From Pseudomonas sp. LS1212 (GTDB taxonomy: Bacteria > Pseudomonadota > Gammaproteobacteria > Pseudomonadales > Pseudomonadaceae): a DNA stretch of 64,000 bases. The DNA lies in NCBI RefSeq assembly GCF_024741815.1, contig NZ_CP102951.1:2433001-2497000 (forward strand), read 5' to 3'. Positions 33,847 to 42,654 of this stretch are shown in pieces. The translations under genes were made by a program, and so were the position numbers. Each line of letters begins with the position of its first letter. Positions within the stretch are counted from its first letter, which is position 1. The notes below the pieces were generated by a model that had not been told where the DNA came from, ran no database searches, and saw only the letters and a list, made by a program, of their open reading frames with translations.

Positions 33847-35699
33847 TTGCGGTCAAACGGTCTTCACCGTTGTTGTGGCTGTTACTGGGGACCAGCCTGT
33901 TGCTGGCCGGTTGCAGCGCCACGCTGGCAAGAAAACAAGGAATGGCCCTGATCGAAGACGGCCAGTACGAAGCGGGGATCAATCGCCTGGAGGATGGCGT
34001 AAAAGACAACCCACGTGACACCAAGCTCAATATCGCCCTGAACCATGCCCGGGCCCGCTCGGTCAAGGCGCTGCTGGCCCAGGCCGACCTGGACCGCTCG
34101 ACCCGTGACTTCGCCTCGGCGAGTGAAGGTTACCGGCGCGTGCTGGTGATCGAACCGAACAATGAGCGGGCCAAGGATTCCCTGCGCCAGCTCGAACACC
34201 TGCGCACCCTCGACCAGCGCCTGGTCCAGGCCGAGACCGACCTGCGCCGCGGCGACGTGGTCGGTGCCGAGCGCCAGGTGCGTTACATCCTCACCCTGGA
34301 CCCCAAGCACGAAGGTGCGCTGGAAATGCGTCGCAGCATCGATGAAGTCAACAGCCGCACCAATGTGCCAAACCCGCAGTTGCGCACGCGCCTGGAACGG
34401 CCGGTGACCCTGGAGTTTCGCGATGCCAACCTCAAGGTCATCTTCGAGGTCCTGTCCCAGGTCGCCGGGCTCAACTTCATCTTCGACAAGGACCTGCGCC
34501 CCGAGCTCAAGGCCACCATTTTCGTGCGCGATGTGCGCATTGAAGATGCCGTCGAGTTGCTGTTGCAGCAGAACCAGCTGCACCAGAAGGTGGTGAACGA
34601 AAACACCATCCTGATTTACCCCGATTCACCGCAGAAAACCAAGGACTATCAGGAGCTGGTGATGCGCACCTTCTACCTGACCAATATCGACGCCAACACC
34701 GCACTGAACATGGTCAAGACCATGCTCAAGACCCGCGATGTGTTCGTCGATGAACGCCTCAACACCTTGAGCATGCGCGACACTGCCGATGCGGTGCGCA
34801 TGGCCGAGAAGTTGCTGCAATCGCAGGATCAGTCAAACCCCGAAGTGGTGCTGGAAGTGGAAGTGATGGAAGTGGCCCGCCAGCGCATCCTCGACCTCGG
34901 CATGCAGTGGCCCAACACCTTCGGCGTGCTCACCAGTGACGGTACGCCGGTGACCATTCTCAACCAACTGCGCAGCATCGACTCGAGCCGTATCACCATC
35001 TCGCCATCGCCGCAGCTGCGCATCAACGCCCAGGACAACGACATCAATACCCTGGCAAGCCCGGTGATCCGCGTCAGCAGCCGCGAGCAGGCGCGCATCC
35101 ATATCGGCCAGCGGGTACCGATCGTCAGCGCCACCTCGGTGCCGTCGACCCAAGGCCCGGTGATCACCGAAAGCATCACCTACCTGGATGTGGGTCTGAA
35201 GCTGGAAGTGACCCCGGTGGTGCACCTGAACAACGAAGTGGCGATCAAGGTCGCGCTGGAAGTCAGTAACGCCACACCGCTGGAGCCGACTCGCCAGGGC
35301 ACCATCCCGGTCCAGGTCGACACCCGCAACGCCCAGACCACGCTGCGCCTGCACGATGGCGAAACGCAGATCCTGGCGGGCCTGGTGCGCAACGACCACG
35401 GTTCCACCGGCAACAAGATCCCGGGCCTTGGCGACATTCCCGGTCTGGGTCGGCTGTTCGGCAGCAACAAGGACTCGGTCGGCAAGTCCGAACTGGTGCT
35501 GTCGATCACCCCGCGCATCGTGCGTAACCTGCCGTACCAGAGCCCATCGGACATGGAGTTCCCTTCGGGCACCGAAACCAGCATGCGCATCCCGAGCCAG
35601 GACCGCGCGGTGGTGGGAGAGACGGACAGCGATGTCGCCAAGCCAATGGCCGCTCAGCCACTGGCCGTAGCACCGATTCAGACGAAGCCTGCGCCATGA
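33843..35699 (+). CDS. gspD: Outer-membrane secretin, GspD/PilQ family
   Basis: 618 aa lipoprotein (lipobox LLAGC; Cys near residue 24). A TPR-like region (residues 25-150) precedes the N0/STN-like domain (VTLEFRDANLKVIFEVLSQV), one secretin N domain (TFYLTNIDANTALNMVKTML) and the C-terminal secretin barrel (INAQDNDINTLASPVIRVSS, VGLKLEVTPVVHLNNEVAIK and GLGDIPGLGRLFGS). The TPR-plus-lipoprotein layout is closer to PilQ/MshL-like than to classical GspD secretins with N1-N3. It forms the exit pore of the machine. Confidence 0.92.
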   Translation: MIAVKRSSPLLWLLLGTSLLLAGCSATLARKQGMALIEDGQYEAGINRLEDGVKDNPRDTKLNIALNHARARSVKALLAQADLDRSTRDFASASEGYRRVLVIEPNNERAKDSLRQLEHLRTLDQRLVQAETDLRRGDVVGAERQVRYILTLDPKHEGALEMRRSIDEVNSRTNVPNPQLRTRLERPVTLEFRDANLKVIFEVLSQVAGLNFIFDKDLRPELKATIFVRDVRIEDAVELLLQQNQLHQKVVNENTILIYPDSPQKTKDYQELVMRTFYLTNIDANTALNMVKTMLKTRDVFVDERLNTLSMRDTADAVRMAEKLLQSQDQSNPEVVLEVEVMEVARQRILDLGMQWPNTFGVLTSDGTPVTILNQLRSIDSSRITISPSPQLRINAQDNDINTLASPVIRVSSREQARIHIGQRVPIVSATSVPSTQGPVITESITYLDVGLKLEVTPVVHLNNEVAIKVALEVSNATPLEPTRQGTIPVQVDTRNAQTTLRLHDGETQILAGLVRNDHGSTGNKIPGLGDIPGLGRLFGSNKDSVGKSELVLSITPRIVRNLPYQSPSDMEFPSGTETSMRIPSQDRAVVGETDSDVAKPMAAQPLAVAPIQTKPAP

Positions 35700-36181
35700 A
35701 CACGTCCGAACGCGGTTTTACCCTGATCGAGGTGGTCGTGACCCTGGCCCTGGTCGGCCTGTTGGCCGCGATGGCCGCGCCCTTGACCGAAACCGTGATC
35801 CGCCGTGGCAAGGAACAGGACATGAAGATCGCGCTGTACCAGATCCGCGACGCCATCGATGCCTACAAGCGCGCCGCCGACGCCGGGCATATCGAAAAAT
35901 CGGTCAGCAGCAGCGGCTACCCGCCCAACCTGCAGGTACTGGTCGATGGCGTTCGCGATGTGCGCAGTGCAAAGGGCGCGAAGGTGTACTTCCTGCGGCG
36001 CATTCCCAGCGACCCGCTGGCCAATGCCCGCCAGGCCAATGCCCGCCAAGACGAAGACAGCTGGGGCCTGCGCGCCTATGACAGTCCACCCGACAGCCCG
36101 CGTGAGGGCGAGGACGTCTTCGACGTCTATTCGCTGGCACGCGGCAAGGGCCTCAATGGCATTGCCTACCGGGAGTGGTGA
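35696..36181 (+). CDS. Type II secretion pseudopilin (GspG-like)
   Basis: 161 aa. The class III prepilin leader is short (MNTSERG) and cut before FTLIEVVVTLALVGLLAAM, with Glu at +5. The globular part (YQIRDAIDAYKRAADAGHI, YPPNLQVLVDGVRDV, RRIPSDPLAN) is GspG-like but with a long insert containing a duplicated ANARQ. It overlaps gspD by 4 bp. A peptidase outside the window must process it. Confidence 0.88.
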   Translation: MNTSERGFTLIEVVVTLALVGLLAAMAAPLTETVIRRGKEQDMKIALYQIRDAIDAYKRAADAGHIEKSVSSSGYPPNLQVLVDGVRDVRSAKGAKVYFLRRIPSDPLANARQANARQDEDSWGLRAYDSPPDSPREGEDVFDVYSLARGKGLNGIAYREW

Positions 36182-36185
36182 TCAC

Positions 36186-36560
36186 ATGCGACGCAGCCAG
36201 GGCTTTACCTTGATCGAACTGCTGGTGGTGATGGCGATTATCGCGACGCTGATGACCATCGCCGTGCCGCGCTATTTCAGCAGCCTGGAGACGTCTCGCG
36301 AAACCACCCTGCGCCAGAGCCTGGCAGTGATCCGTGAAGCGCTCGACCACTACTACGGCGACACCGGGCGCTACCCCGAGTCCATCGAGGACATGGTGAC
36401 CCAGCGTTACCTGCGCAGCTTGCCGCTGGACCCGATCACCGAACGCAACGATATGTGGGTCCTGGTGCCACCGCCCGAGGGCGTGGCCGGCGGGGTTGCC
36501 GATGTGAAAAGCGGAGCGACCGGGAGGGCCCGTGATGGCAGCCAGTATGCGCAGTGGTAG
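36186..36560 (+). CDS. Type II secretion pseudopilin (GspG-like, short)
   Basis: 124 aa from ATG 36186. The leader MRRSQG is followed by FTLIELLVVMAIIATLMTIA with Glu at +5, then YFSSLETSRETTLRQSLAVI, YYGDTGRYPESIEDMV and LPLDPITERNDMWVLVPP. It resembles a trimmed GspG: the second half of the usual core is reduced. The C-terminus overlaps the next gene by about 26 bp. Probably a minor or alternative major pseudopilin of the same machine. Confidence 0.88.
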   Translation: MRRSQGFTLIELLVVMAIIATLMTIAVPRYFSSLETSRETTLRQSLAVIREALDHYYGDTGRYPESIEDMVTQRYLRSLPLDPITERNDMWVLVPPPEGVAGGVADVKSGATGRARDGSQYAQW

Positions 36561-37062
36561 CGACGCCAGGGGGCAGCAGGGGTTTACCTACCTCGGCGTG
36601 CTGTTTCTGATCGTGCTGATGGGCTCGATGCTGGCAACGGCCGGCGAGGTCTGGTCAACGATCGGGCAACGCCAGCGCGAGCGCGAGCTGCTGTGGGTCG
36701 GCACCCAGTATGCCCAGGCCCTGCGCAGCTACTACCGCGCCTCGCCGGGCCTGGCGCAATACCCGGCTGCGCTGGAAGACCTGCTCGAGGACAAGCGCTT
36801 TCCGTCGCCGCAGCGGCACCTGCGCAGGCTCTATCCGGATCCGTTGACCGGCAGCCGCGACTGGGGCCTGTTGCACTCCTTCGACGGGCGCATTACCGGG
36901 GTCTACAGTCAAGACACGCAGCGGCCCCTGATACAAGCGAATTTCCCAACCCAATGGGTGGATTTCGAAGGCTTGACCCAGCATTCGGACTGGCAGTTCG
37001 TTGCCGAGAAGGCCTTTCTCGACACCGCCGCAAGCGCCGCCCGTGCGGCCAAGAGCCAATGA
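36535..37062 (+). CDS. Pseudopilin-like protein lacking the +5 glutamate (GspK-like position)
   Basis: 175 aa from ATG 36535 with GGGAGGG upstream (GTG 36532 is the alternative). The prepilin-like site is RGQQG|FTYLGVLFLIVLMGSMLA: Gly replaces the Glu normally at +5. Among type II pseudopilins this loss is typical of tip protein GspK. The rest (SYYRASPGLAQYPAALEDLL, RRLYPDPLTGSRDWGLL) recalls the GspG/GspH-type body rather than the large GspK domain, so its exact role is open. Confidence 0.75.
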   Translation: MAASMRSGSDARGQQGFTYLGVLFLIVLMGSMLATAGEVWSTIGQRQRERELLWVGTQYAQALRSYYRASPGLAQYPAALEDLLEDKRFPSPQRHLRRLYPDPLTGSRDWGLLHSFDGRITGVYSQDTQRPLIQANFPTQWVDFEGLTQHSDWQFVAEKAFLDTAASAARAAKSQ

Positions 37063-37087
37063 CCAGGAAGTCGTGAGGAGAAAGACC

Positions 37088-37531
37088 ATGTTCGGTTATC
37101 GCCAGAAGCAGACCAGGTCCAGCACACATGGCAGCAGTCGGCGGCGCTTTGCCTGGGCGCTGGTGTTGTTGAGCCTGGCAGCGCCCACGTTTGCGGCGTC
37201 CGAAGAGGACGAGATGAAGGGTTTTATCGTCGACCAAGCCATTTCCCACACCGGTCACGATTTTTATCGCGCCTTTTCCGAACGCCTGCGCAGTACCAGT
37301 CGCCTGGATTTCAACCTGGTAGTGCGTGAGCGGCCCTCGGCCCGTTGGGGCAGCCTGATCTGGGTCGAGTATGAGCAGCGCACGATCTACCGGCGTTTTT
37401 TGCCGCCCAACACCGTCGACCTCGAAGAAATCGCCTATGAGGCTGCCGACCTGGTCAAGGCCCAGATTCTCCAGCGCAGGCTGGAAATCCTACTGCAAGA
37501 CACCACCGATTTGGAGAAGGACGAATTATGA
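37088..37531 (+). CDS. csgE: Curli production assembly/transport protein CsgE
   Basis: 147 aa with a signal peptide (FAWALVLLSLAAPTFAAS). The mature core (GFIVDQAISHTGHDFYRAF, RLDFNLVVRERPSARWGSL, EYEQRTIYRRFL) matches CsgE, the periplasmic adaptor that caps the CsgG channel and selects cargo. Length is normal for the family. It follows the pseudopilin gene by 25 bp and overlaps csgF (ATGA), so it is part of the secretion operon. Confidence 0.9.
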   Translation: MFGYRQKQTRSSTHGSSRRRFAWALVLLSLAAPTFAASEEDEMKGFIVDQAISHTGHDFYRAFSERLRSTSRLDFNLVVRERPSARWGSLIWVEYEQRTIYRRFLPPNTVDLEEIAYEAADLVKAQILQRRLEILLQDTTDLEKDEL

Positions 37532-37947
37532 ACAAGATGATCCCTTCACTCTCGATCTCCCTGGCATCGGGCCTGTTGCTGGCCGGCGCCGTCAACGCGA
37601 CCGAGCTGGTCTACACCCCGGTCAACCCATCCTTCGGCGGCAACCCGCTCAACGGGACCTGGCTGCTCAACAACGCCCAGTCGCAGAACGACCATGACGA
37701 CCCGGACCTCGAGTCGCGTTCGTCGCTGGCCGGGACCACGGCATTTGAACGCTTCACCAGCCAGCTGGAGTCGCGGCTGCTGTCCCAGCTGCTGACCAAT
37801 ATCCAGAACGGCAACACCGGTAGCTTGCAGACCGACGCGTTCCTGATCGAAATCGTCGACGTCGACGGCGTATTGACCATCGTGGTGAGCAACAAGGCCA
37901 CCGGGGAAACTTCGGAAATCGTCGTCGATGGGCTCCGCTTCAATTGA
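37528..37947 (+). CDS. csgF: Curli assembly protein CsgF
   Basis: 139 aa with a signal peptide. The mature N-terminus ELVYTPVNPSFGGNPLNGTW is the hallmark CsgF segment that inserts into the CsgG pore. The remainder (ERFTSQLESRLLSQLLTNIQ, FLIEIVDVDGVLTIVV) is the outward-facing domain that in E. coli helps the CsgB nucleator. No csgA or csgB gene is nearby, so either the curlins lie elsewhere or the channel serves another cargo. Confidence 0.93.
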   Translation: MNKMIPSLSISLASGLLLAGAVNATELVYTPVNPSFGGNPLNGTWLLNNAQSQNDHDDPDLESRSSLAGTTAFERFTSQLESRLLSQLLTNIQNGNTGSLQTDAFLIEIVDVDGVLTIVVSNKATGETSEIVVDGLRFN

Positions 37948-37973
37948 ACCACCGTCAAATAGGATGACAGACC

Positions 37974-38828
37974 ATGAAAAAAATCTTGATGTTGGTCATG
38001 CTGGTAGCAGCCTTGCAGGGATGCGGCGTACGTGAGCCGATGCCTGCCGAGCAGGATATCGATACCCCGACCCTCACCCCGCGTGCCTCGACCTATTACG
38101 ATCTGCTGGCGATGCCCAGGCCCAAGGGGCGTCTGGTAGCGGTGGTGTATGGCTTCCGGGACCAGACCGGACAGTACAAGCCGACGCCGGCAAGCTCGTT
38201 CTCGACCAGCGTCACCCAAGGCGCGGCGAGCATGTTGATGGACGCCTTGCAGGCCAGTGGCTGGTTCGTGGTGCTCGAGCGCGAAGGGCTGCAGAACCTG
38301 CTGACCGAACGCAAGATAATCCGGGCCTCGCAGAAGAAACCCAATACACCGGTGAATATCCAGGGTGAGCTGCCGCCCTTGCAAGCGGCGAACCTGATGC
38401 TCGAAGGCGGGGTCATTGCCTACGACACCAATGTGCGCAGCGGCGGGGAGGGTGCGCGTTACCTGGGTATCGGTGCGGCCCGCGAGTACCGGGTCGACCA
38501 GGTTACCGTGAACCTGCGGGCGGTGGATGTGCGCAGCGGTCAGGTGCTGGCCAATGTGATGACCAGCAAGACCATCTATTCGGTGGCGCGCACGGCCGGT
38601 GTGTTCAAGTTCGTCGAGTTCAAGAAACTGCTGGAGGCGGAGGTGGGCTATACCACCAACGAACCGGCGCAGCTGTGCGTGCTGTCGGCCATCGAGTCGG
38701 CCGTGGGGCACCTGCTGGCGCAGGGCATCGAGCGCAAGATGTGGCAAGTGGCCGATGGCAAGGGCGCGGAAGATCCCTCGGTGGACAAGTACCTGAGCCA
38801 GAACGTTGCCGATGCACCGGCGCAGTGA
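37974..38828 (+). CDS. csgG: Curli secretion channel CsgG
   Basis: 284 aa lipoprotein (VAALQGCG lipobox). CsgG features are TPTLTPRASTYYDLLAMPRP, VAVVYGFRDQTGQYKP, SGWFVVLEREGLQNLLTERK, GVIAYDTNVRSGGEGARYLG and a C-terminal helix region (SAIESAVGHLLAQGIERKMW). In E. coli nine copies form an outer-membrane pore for unfolded curlins. Last gene of the long plus-strand operon; a paired REP element follows. Confidence 0.95.
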   Translation: MKKILMLVMLVAALQGCGVREPMPAEQDIDTPTLTPRASTYYDLLAMPRPKGRLVAVVYGFRDQTGQYKPTPASSFSTSVTQGAASMLMDALQASGWFVVLEREGLQNLLTERKIIRASQKKPNTPVNIQGELPPLQAANLMLEGGVIAYDTNVRSGGEGARYLGIGAAREYRVDQVTVNLRAVDVRSGQVLANVMTSKTIYSVARTAGVFKFVEFKKLLEAEVGYTTNEPAQLCVLSAIESAVGHLLAQGIERKMWQVADGKGAEDPSVDKYLSQNVADAPAQ

Positions 38829-38869
38829 AGTCTGGCTTGGGCGGTCGACCGGATCACGGCGGTGATGCC

Positions 38870-38958
38870 ATCGCGGGCAAGCCCGCTCCCACAGGGTCGC
38901 GTCGTTCACAATATGTGAATTGACAATGTTCCCTTGTGGGAGCTGGCTTGCCAGCGAT
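38870..38958. repeat. Paired REP element (inverted, two REP variants)
   Basis: ATCGCGGGCAAGCCCGCTCC on the left is a GC variant and the inverted partner GAGCTGGCTTGCCAGCGAT on the right is the standard type, with about 40 nt between them. It separates the convergent csgG and DUF3077 genes and may end both transcripts. Confidence 0.88.
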
Positions 38959-38980
38959 ACAGGCGACACGATCTCTGAAG

Positions 38981-39277
38981 CTATTGCCTGGCTGCCCCAT
39001 CCAGCAAGGCCTCAACCAGCGCCCGCGCCATCTCGACATTCTGGATAATACCCATCACCACCCCTTTGTCGTTCAGATGCAAATGCTCGACGGCATCCCA
39101 GGCGGTGGCTTCGATGCAACCCAGCAGCATGCCGACATGCAGCAACGCATCTTCGGCGCGGATGCCTTCGCGCACGCTGAAGAGGGGCTGACTGTCACTG
39201 TCCAGGGAGCCGAAGGTTTTGTGTGCGGTGGTGGTGATTGATGGTAGATGGGGTGGATCGGGGACGATCTTGATCAT
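38981..39277 (-). CDS. DUF3077 domain-containing protein
   Basis: 98 aa from ATG 39277 with AGGAG 7 nt upstream; six earlier in-frame codons lack a binding site. The core, PLFSVREGIRAEDALLHVGM, LLGCIEATAWDAVEHLHLN and GIIQNVEMARALVEALL, is the Pseudomonas DUF3077 family, of unknown function and usually in several copies per genome. No membrane segment. Its leader (39278-39486) is exceptionally rich in inverted repeats. Confidence 0.85.
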   Translation of the reverse strand: MIKIVPDPPHLPSITTTAHKTFGSLDSDSQPLFSVREGIRAEDALLHVGMLLGCIEATAWDAVEHLHLNDKGVVMGIIQNVEMARALVEALLDGAARQ

Positions 39278-39331
39278 GGTGCTTCTCCTATGCATATGGA
39301 GCCGTCACCTTTCGCTGCGATACGAATGGGT

Positions 39332-39477
39332 GGCAGCTGTGCGCGGTTTCGCAGACCGAGGCATAGGAACTCGGCGCACCCGAGGGTGCCCCACGCACAG
39401 CCGCCATAAAACGATATGGGCGCTATTGCGTTATGCCTCGGACTGCGACATCCGGTCGTTGAATTGGCAACGACCGG
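39332..39477 (-). ncRNA. Structured leader RNA of the DUF3077 gene (candidate cis-regulatory element)
   Basis: Read on the minus strand: a 10-bp hairpin CCGGTCGTTG/CAACGACCGG (39452-39477), then an outer stem GGCGGCTGTGCG pairing with CGCACAGCTGCC (39394-39405 with 39332-39343). The outer stem encloses two hairpins, GCACCC/GGGTGC (39376-39389) and CCGAG-N9-CTCGG (39356-39374). That is a three-way junction ending about 55 nt before the start codon. It looks like a conserved leader rather than a terminator, since no T-run follows. Ligand or trans-factor unknown. Confidence 0.55.
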
Positions 39478-39595
39478 GCAAGACTAGCCACGCGTCCAGG
39501 CAGGCGCAACAGGTTATAGCGCGCGCGGATTATGCTTGGGAAATTTCTCTGTGCAACCCCGGAAGCAACCTACAGCCCCCTCGGCCAACGCAAAT

Positions 39596-39706
39596 CCTGT
39601 AGCCGCTGCCGCAGGCTGCGCTCGCCTGCGCCAGCAGGCGCAGGGTCTCAAGAACGCAGGGGAGCCCCGTTGGGACTCCAGCGCAGCCTGCGGCAGCGGC
39701 TACAGG
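39596..39706. repeat. Long palindromic intergenic element, copy 2
   Basis: A 111-bp element with a perfect 25-bp terminal inverted repeat beginning CCTGTAGCCGCTGCCGCAGG. Same organisation as the copy at 9970-10073, including the internal GGGGAGCCCC-GTTGGGACTCC. It ends 23 bp before the stop of the ABC ATPase gene. The gap 39487-39595 shows no gene. Confidence 0.85.
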
Positions 39707-39728
39707 AAATTGCGTATAGATGTTGCTG

Positions 39729-40880
<1,152 letters not shown>

Positions 40881-40897
40881 CTTCTTCTCCTGGGCGC

Positions 40898-41707
40898 TCA
40901 GGCGCTGACTTCATTGCGCCGGCGCAGAGCGGCGGCGATCATCATGACCAATACCGACAGGCCGATCAGCAGCGTCGAGGCGACGGCGATGACGGGGGTC
41001 AGGTCCTGGCGCAGGGTGGTCCACATTTTTACCGGCAAGGTTTGCAGGGTCGGGCTGGCCATCATCACGCTGAGCACCACCTCGTCCCACGACACCAGGA
41101 ACGCGAACAGCGCACCGGCCACCATGCCCGGGCGAATTGCCGGGAAGGTCACCTTGTACACCGCCTGCAGGCGCGACGCCCCGCAGATGACGGCGGCATC
41201 CTCGATCGACTGATCAAACAGCTTCAGCGAGTTGATGATCGAAATGATGGTGAACGGCAGGGCGACGATCACGTGGCTGACCACGAAGGAAAACATCGTC
41301 CCGGTGTAGCCGAGCTTGAGAAACAGCGCATAGACCGCCACCGCGATGATCACCAGCGGCACGATCATCGGCAGGGTAAACAGCCCATAGAGCATCTCCC
41401 GCCCGCGAAAGCGTCCGCGTACCAGGGCAAAGGCCGTTGGCAGCCCCAGCGCGACCGCGAAGATCGTGGTCAGGATCGCGACCTTGAGGCTGGCGAAGGC
41501 CGCATCCATCCAGTCGGCATTGGAGAAGAACTGCTCGTACCATTTCAGCGTCCAGCCCGGTGGCGGAAATACCAGCCACTGGGAGGAGCCGAACGACAGC
41601 AGGACGATGAACACGATCGGCAGCACCAGAAACAGCGCGATCAGGCCCGTCGTCGTGTAGAGGCCGATGCGCATGCGCCGGCTCATGGCGTTGGGAGTCA
41701 GGAGCAT
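40898..41707 (-). CDS. ABC transporter permease (PotC-like)
   Basis: 269 aa with six predicted membrane segments beginning RIGLYTTTGLIALFLVLPIV. The EAA-type cytoplasmic loop (FDQSIEDAAVICGASRLQAV) contacts the ATPase, and the binding-protein-dependent permease fold ends at SVLVMMIAAALRRRNEV. It forms the inner-membrane channel with the upstream permease (6 bp away). Confidence 0.92.
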   Translation of the reverse strand: MLLTPNAMSRRMRIGLYTTTGLIALFLVLPIVFIVLLSFGSSQWLVFPPPGWTLKWYEQFFSNADWMDAAFASLKVAILTTIFAVALGLPTAFALVRGRFRGREMLYGLFTLPMIVPLVIIAVAVYALFLKLGYTGTMFSFVVSHVIVALPFTIISIINSLKLFDQSIEDAAVICGASRLQAVYKVTFPAIRPGMVAGALFAFLVSWDEVVLSVMMASPTLQTLPVKMWTTLRQDLTPVIAVASTLLIGLSVLVMMIAAALRRRNEVSA

Positions 41708-41713
41708 GACGGC

Positions 41714-42652
41714 TTACCTCGCGTTACTGGAGCCGACCGGGGATTCCGGTTGCAGCTTCAGGTAGAAGTAGAACAGCACCAGGGTGATCAGGATCAGCAA
41801 CGCTGCGGCGGCGCTGGCCAGGCCCCAGTTGAGGAACGATTGCACCTGCTGGACGATGAACTCGGGCAGCATCATGTTCTGCGCACCACCGAGCAGGGCC
41901 GGGGTGACGTAGTAACCCAGCGACATCACGAACACCATCAAGGCACCCGAGAACAGACCCGAGCGGCACAGCGGCAGGAATACCCGGAAGAAGTTGGTCC
42001 AGGGGCTGGCGCCGCAGATGGAACCGGCCTGCAGCACCATCGGGTCGATGGCCTGCATGGTCGCCTGCAGCGGCAGGACGATGAACGGGATCATGATGTA
42101 GCTCATGCCGATCACAACGCCGGTGAGGTTGTGCACCATCTCCAGGGGTTGGTCGATGATGCCCATGGCCATCAAGGCCTTGTTGATCACCCCCGAAGCC
42201 TGCAACAGCACAAGCCAGGAATAGGTGCGCGCCAACAGGCTGGTCCACATCGACAGCAGGACGATATTGAGCAGCCAGCGACCCCAGCCACGTGGCACCA
42301 GGGTAATCGCCCAGGCCAGCGGGAAGCCCAACAGCAGGCTGAACAGGGTGACCAGGCCGGCTACCGAGAAGGTATTGAACAGCACCCGTGCGTAGGCGGA
42401 GTTGGCGAACAACTGTTCGTAGTTGCCCAGGCCCGGCACCGGCTCCATGACGCCGCGCAGCAGCAGGCCGATCAATGGCGCAAAGAAAAACAGGCCGAGG
42501 AACAGCAGGGCAGGGACCAGGTTACCGGCGCCTCGCCAACGCTGTGCCATTGTGGTGGAGTCTTTCATCACCGTGGCCTTGCTCGGAGCCTGGCCGGCAG
42601 CGCTTGCGGCGCTGACGGCGGGCGTGGATTGACGGGACGTGGCGGCCGTCAT
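41714..42652 (-). CDS. ABC transporter permease (PotB-like)
   Basis: 312 aa from ATG 42652, two bases after the binding-protein stop. The Ala/Ser/Thr-rich N-terminus of about 35 aa is followed by membrane segments (NLVPALLFLGLFFFAPLIGL, then LLGFPLAWAITLVP) and the EAA loop (QAIDPMVLQAGSICGASPWT). It pairs with the PotC-like permease. The longer frame to 42679 would overlap the binding-protein gene and is less likely. Confidence 0.9.
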   Translation of the reverse strand: MTAATSRQSTPAVSAASAAGQAPSKATVMKDSTTMAQRWRGAGNLVPALLFLGLFFFAPLIGLLLRGVMEPVPGLGNYEQLFANSAYARVLFNTFSVAGLVTLFSLLLGFPLAWAITLVPRGWGRWLLNIVLLSMWTSLLARTYSWLVLLQASGVINKALMAMGIIDQPLEMVHNLTGVVIGMSYIMIPFIVLPLQATMQAIDPMVLQAGSICGASPWTNFFRVFLPLCRSGLFSGALMVFVMSLGYYVTPALLGGAQNMMLPEFIVQQVQSFLNWGLASAAAALLILITLVLFYFYLKLQPESPVGSSNAR

Positions 42653-42654
42653 TT

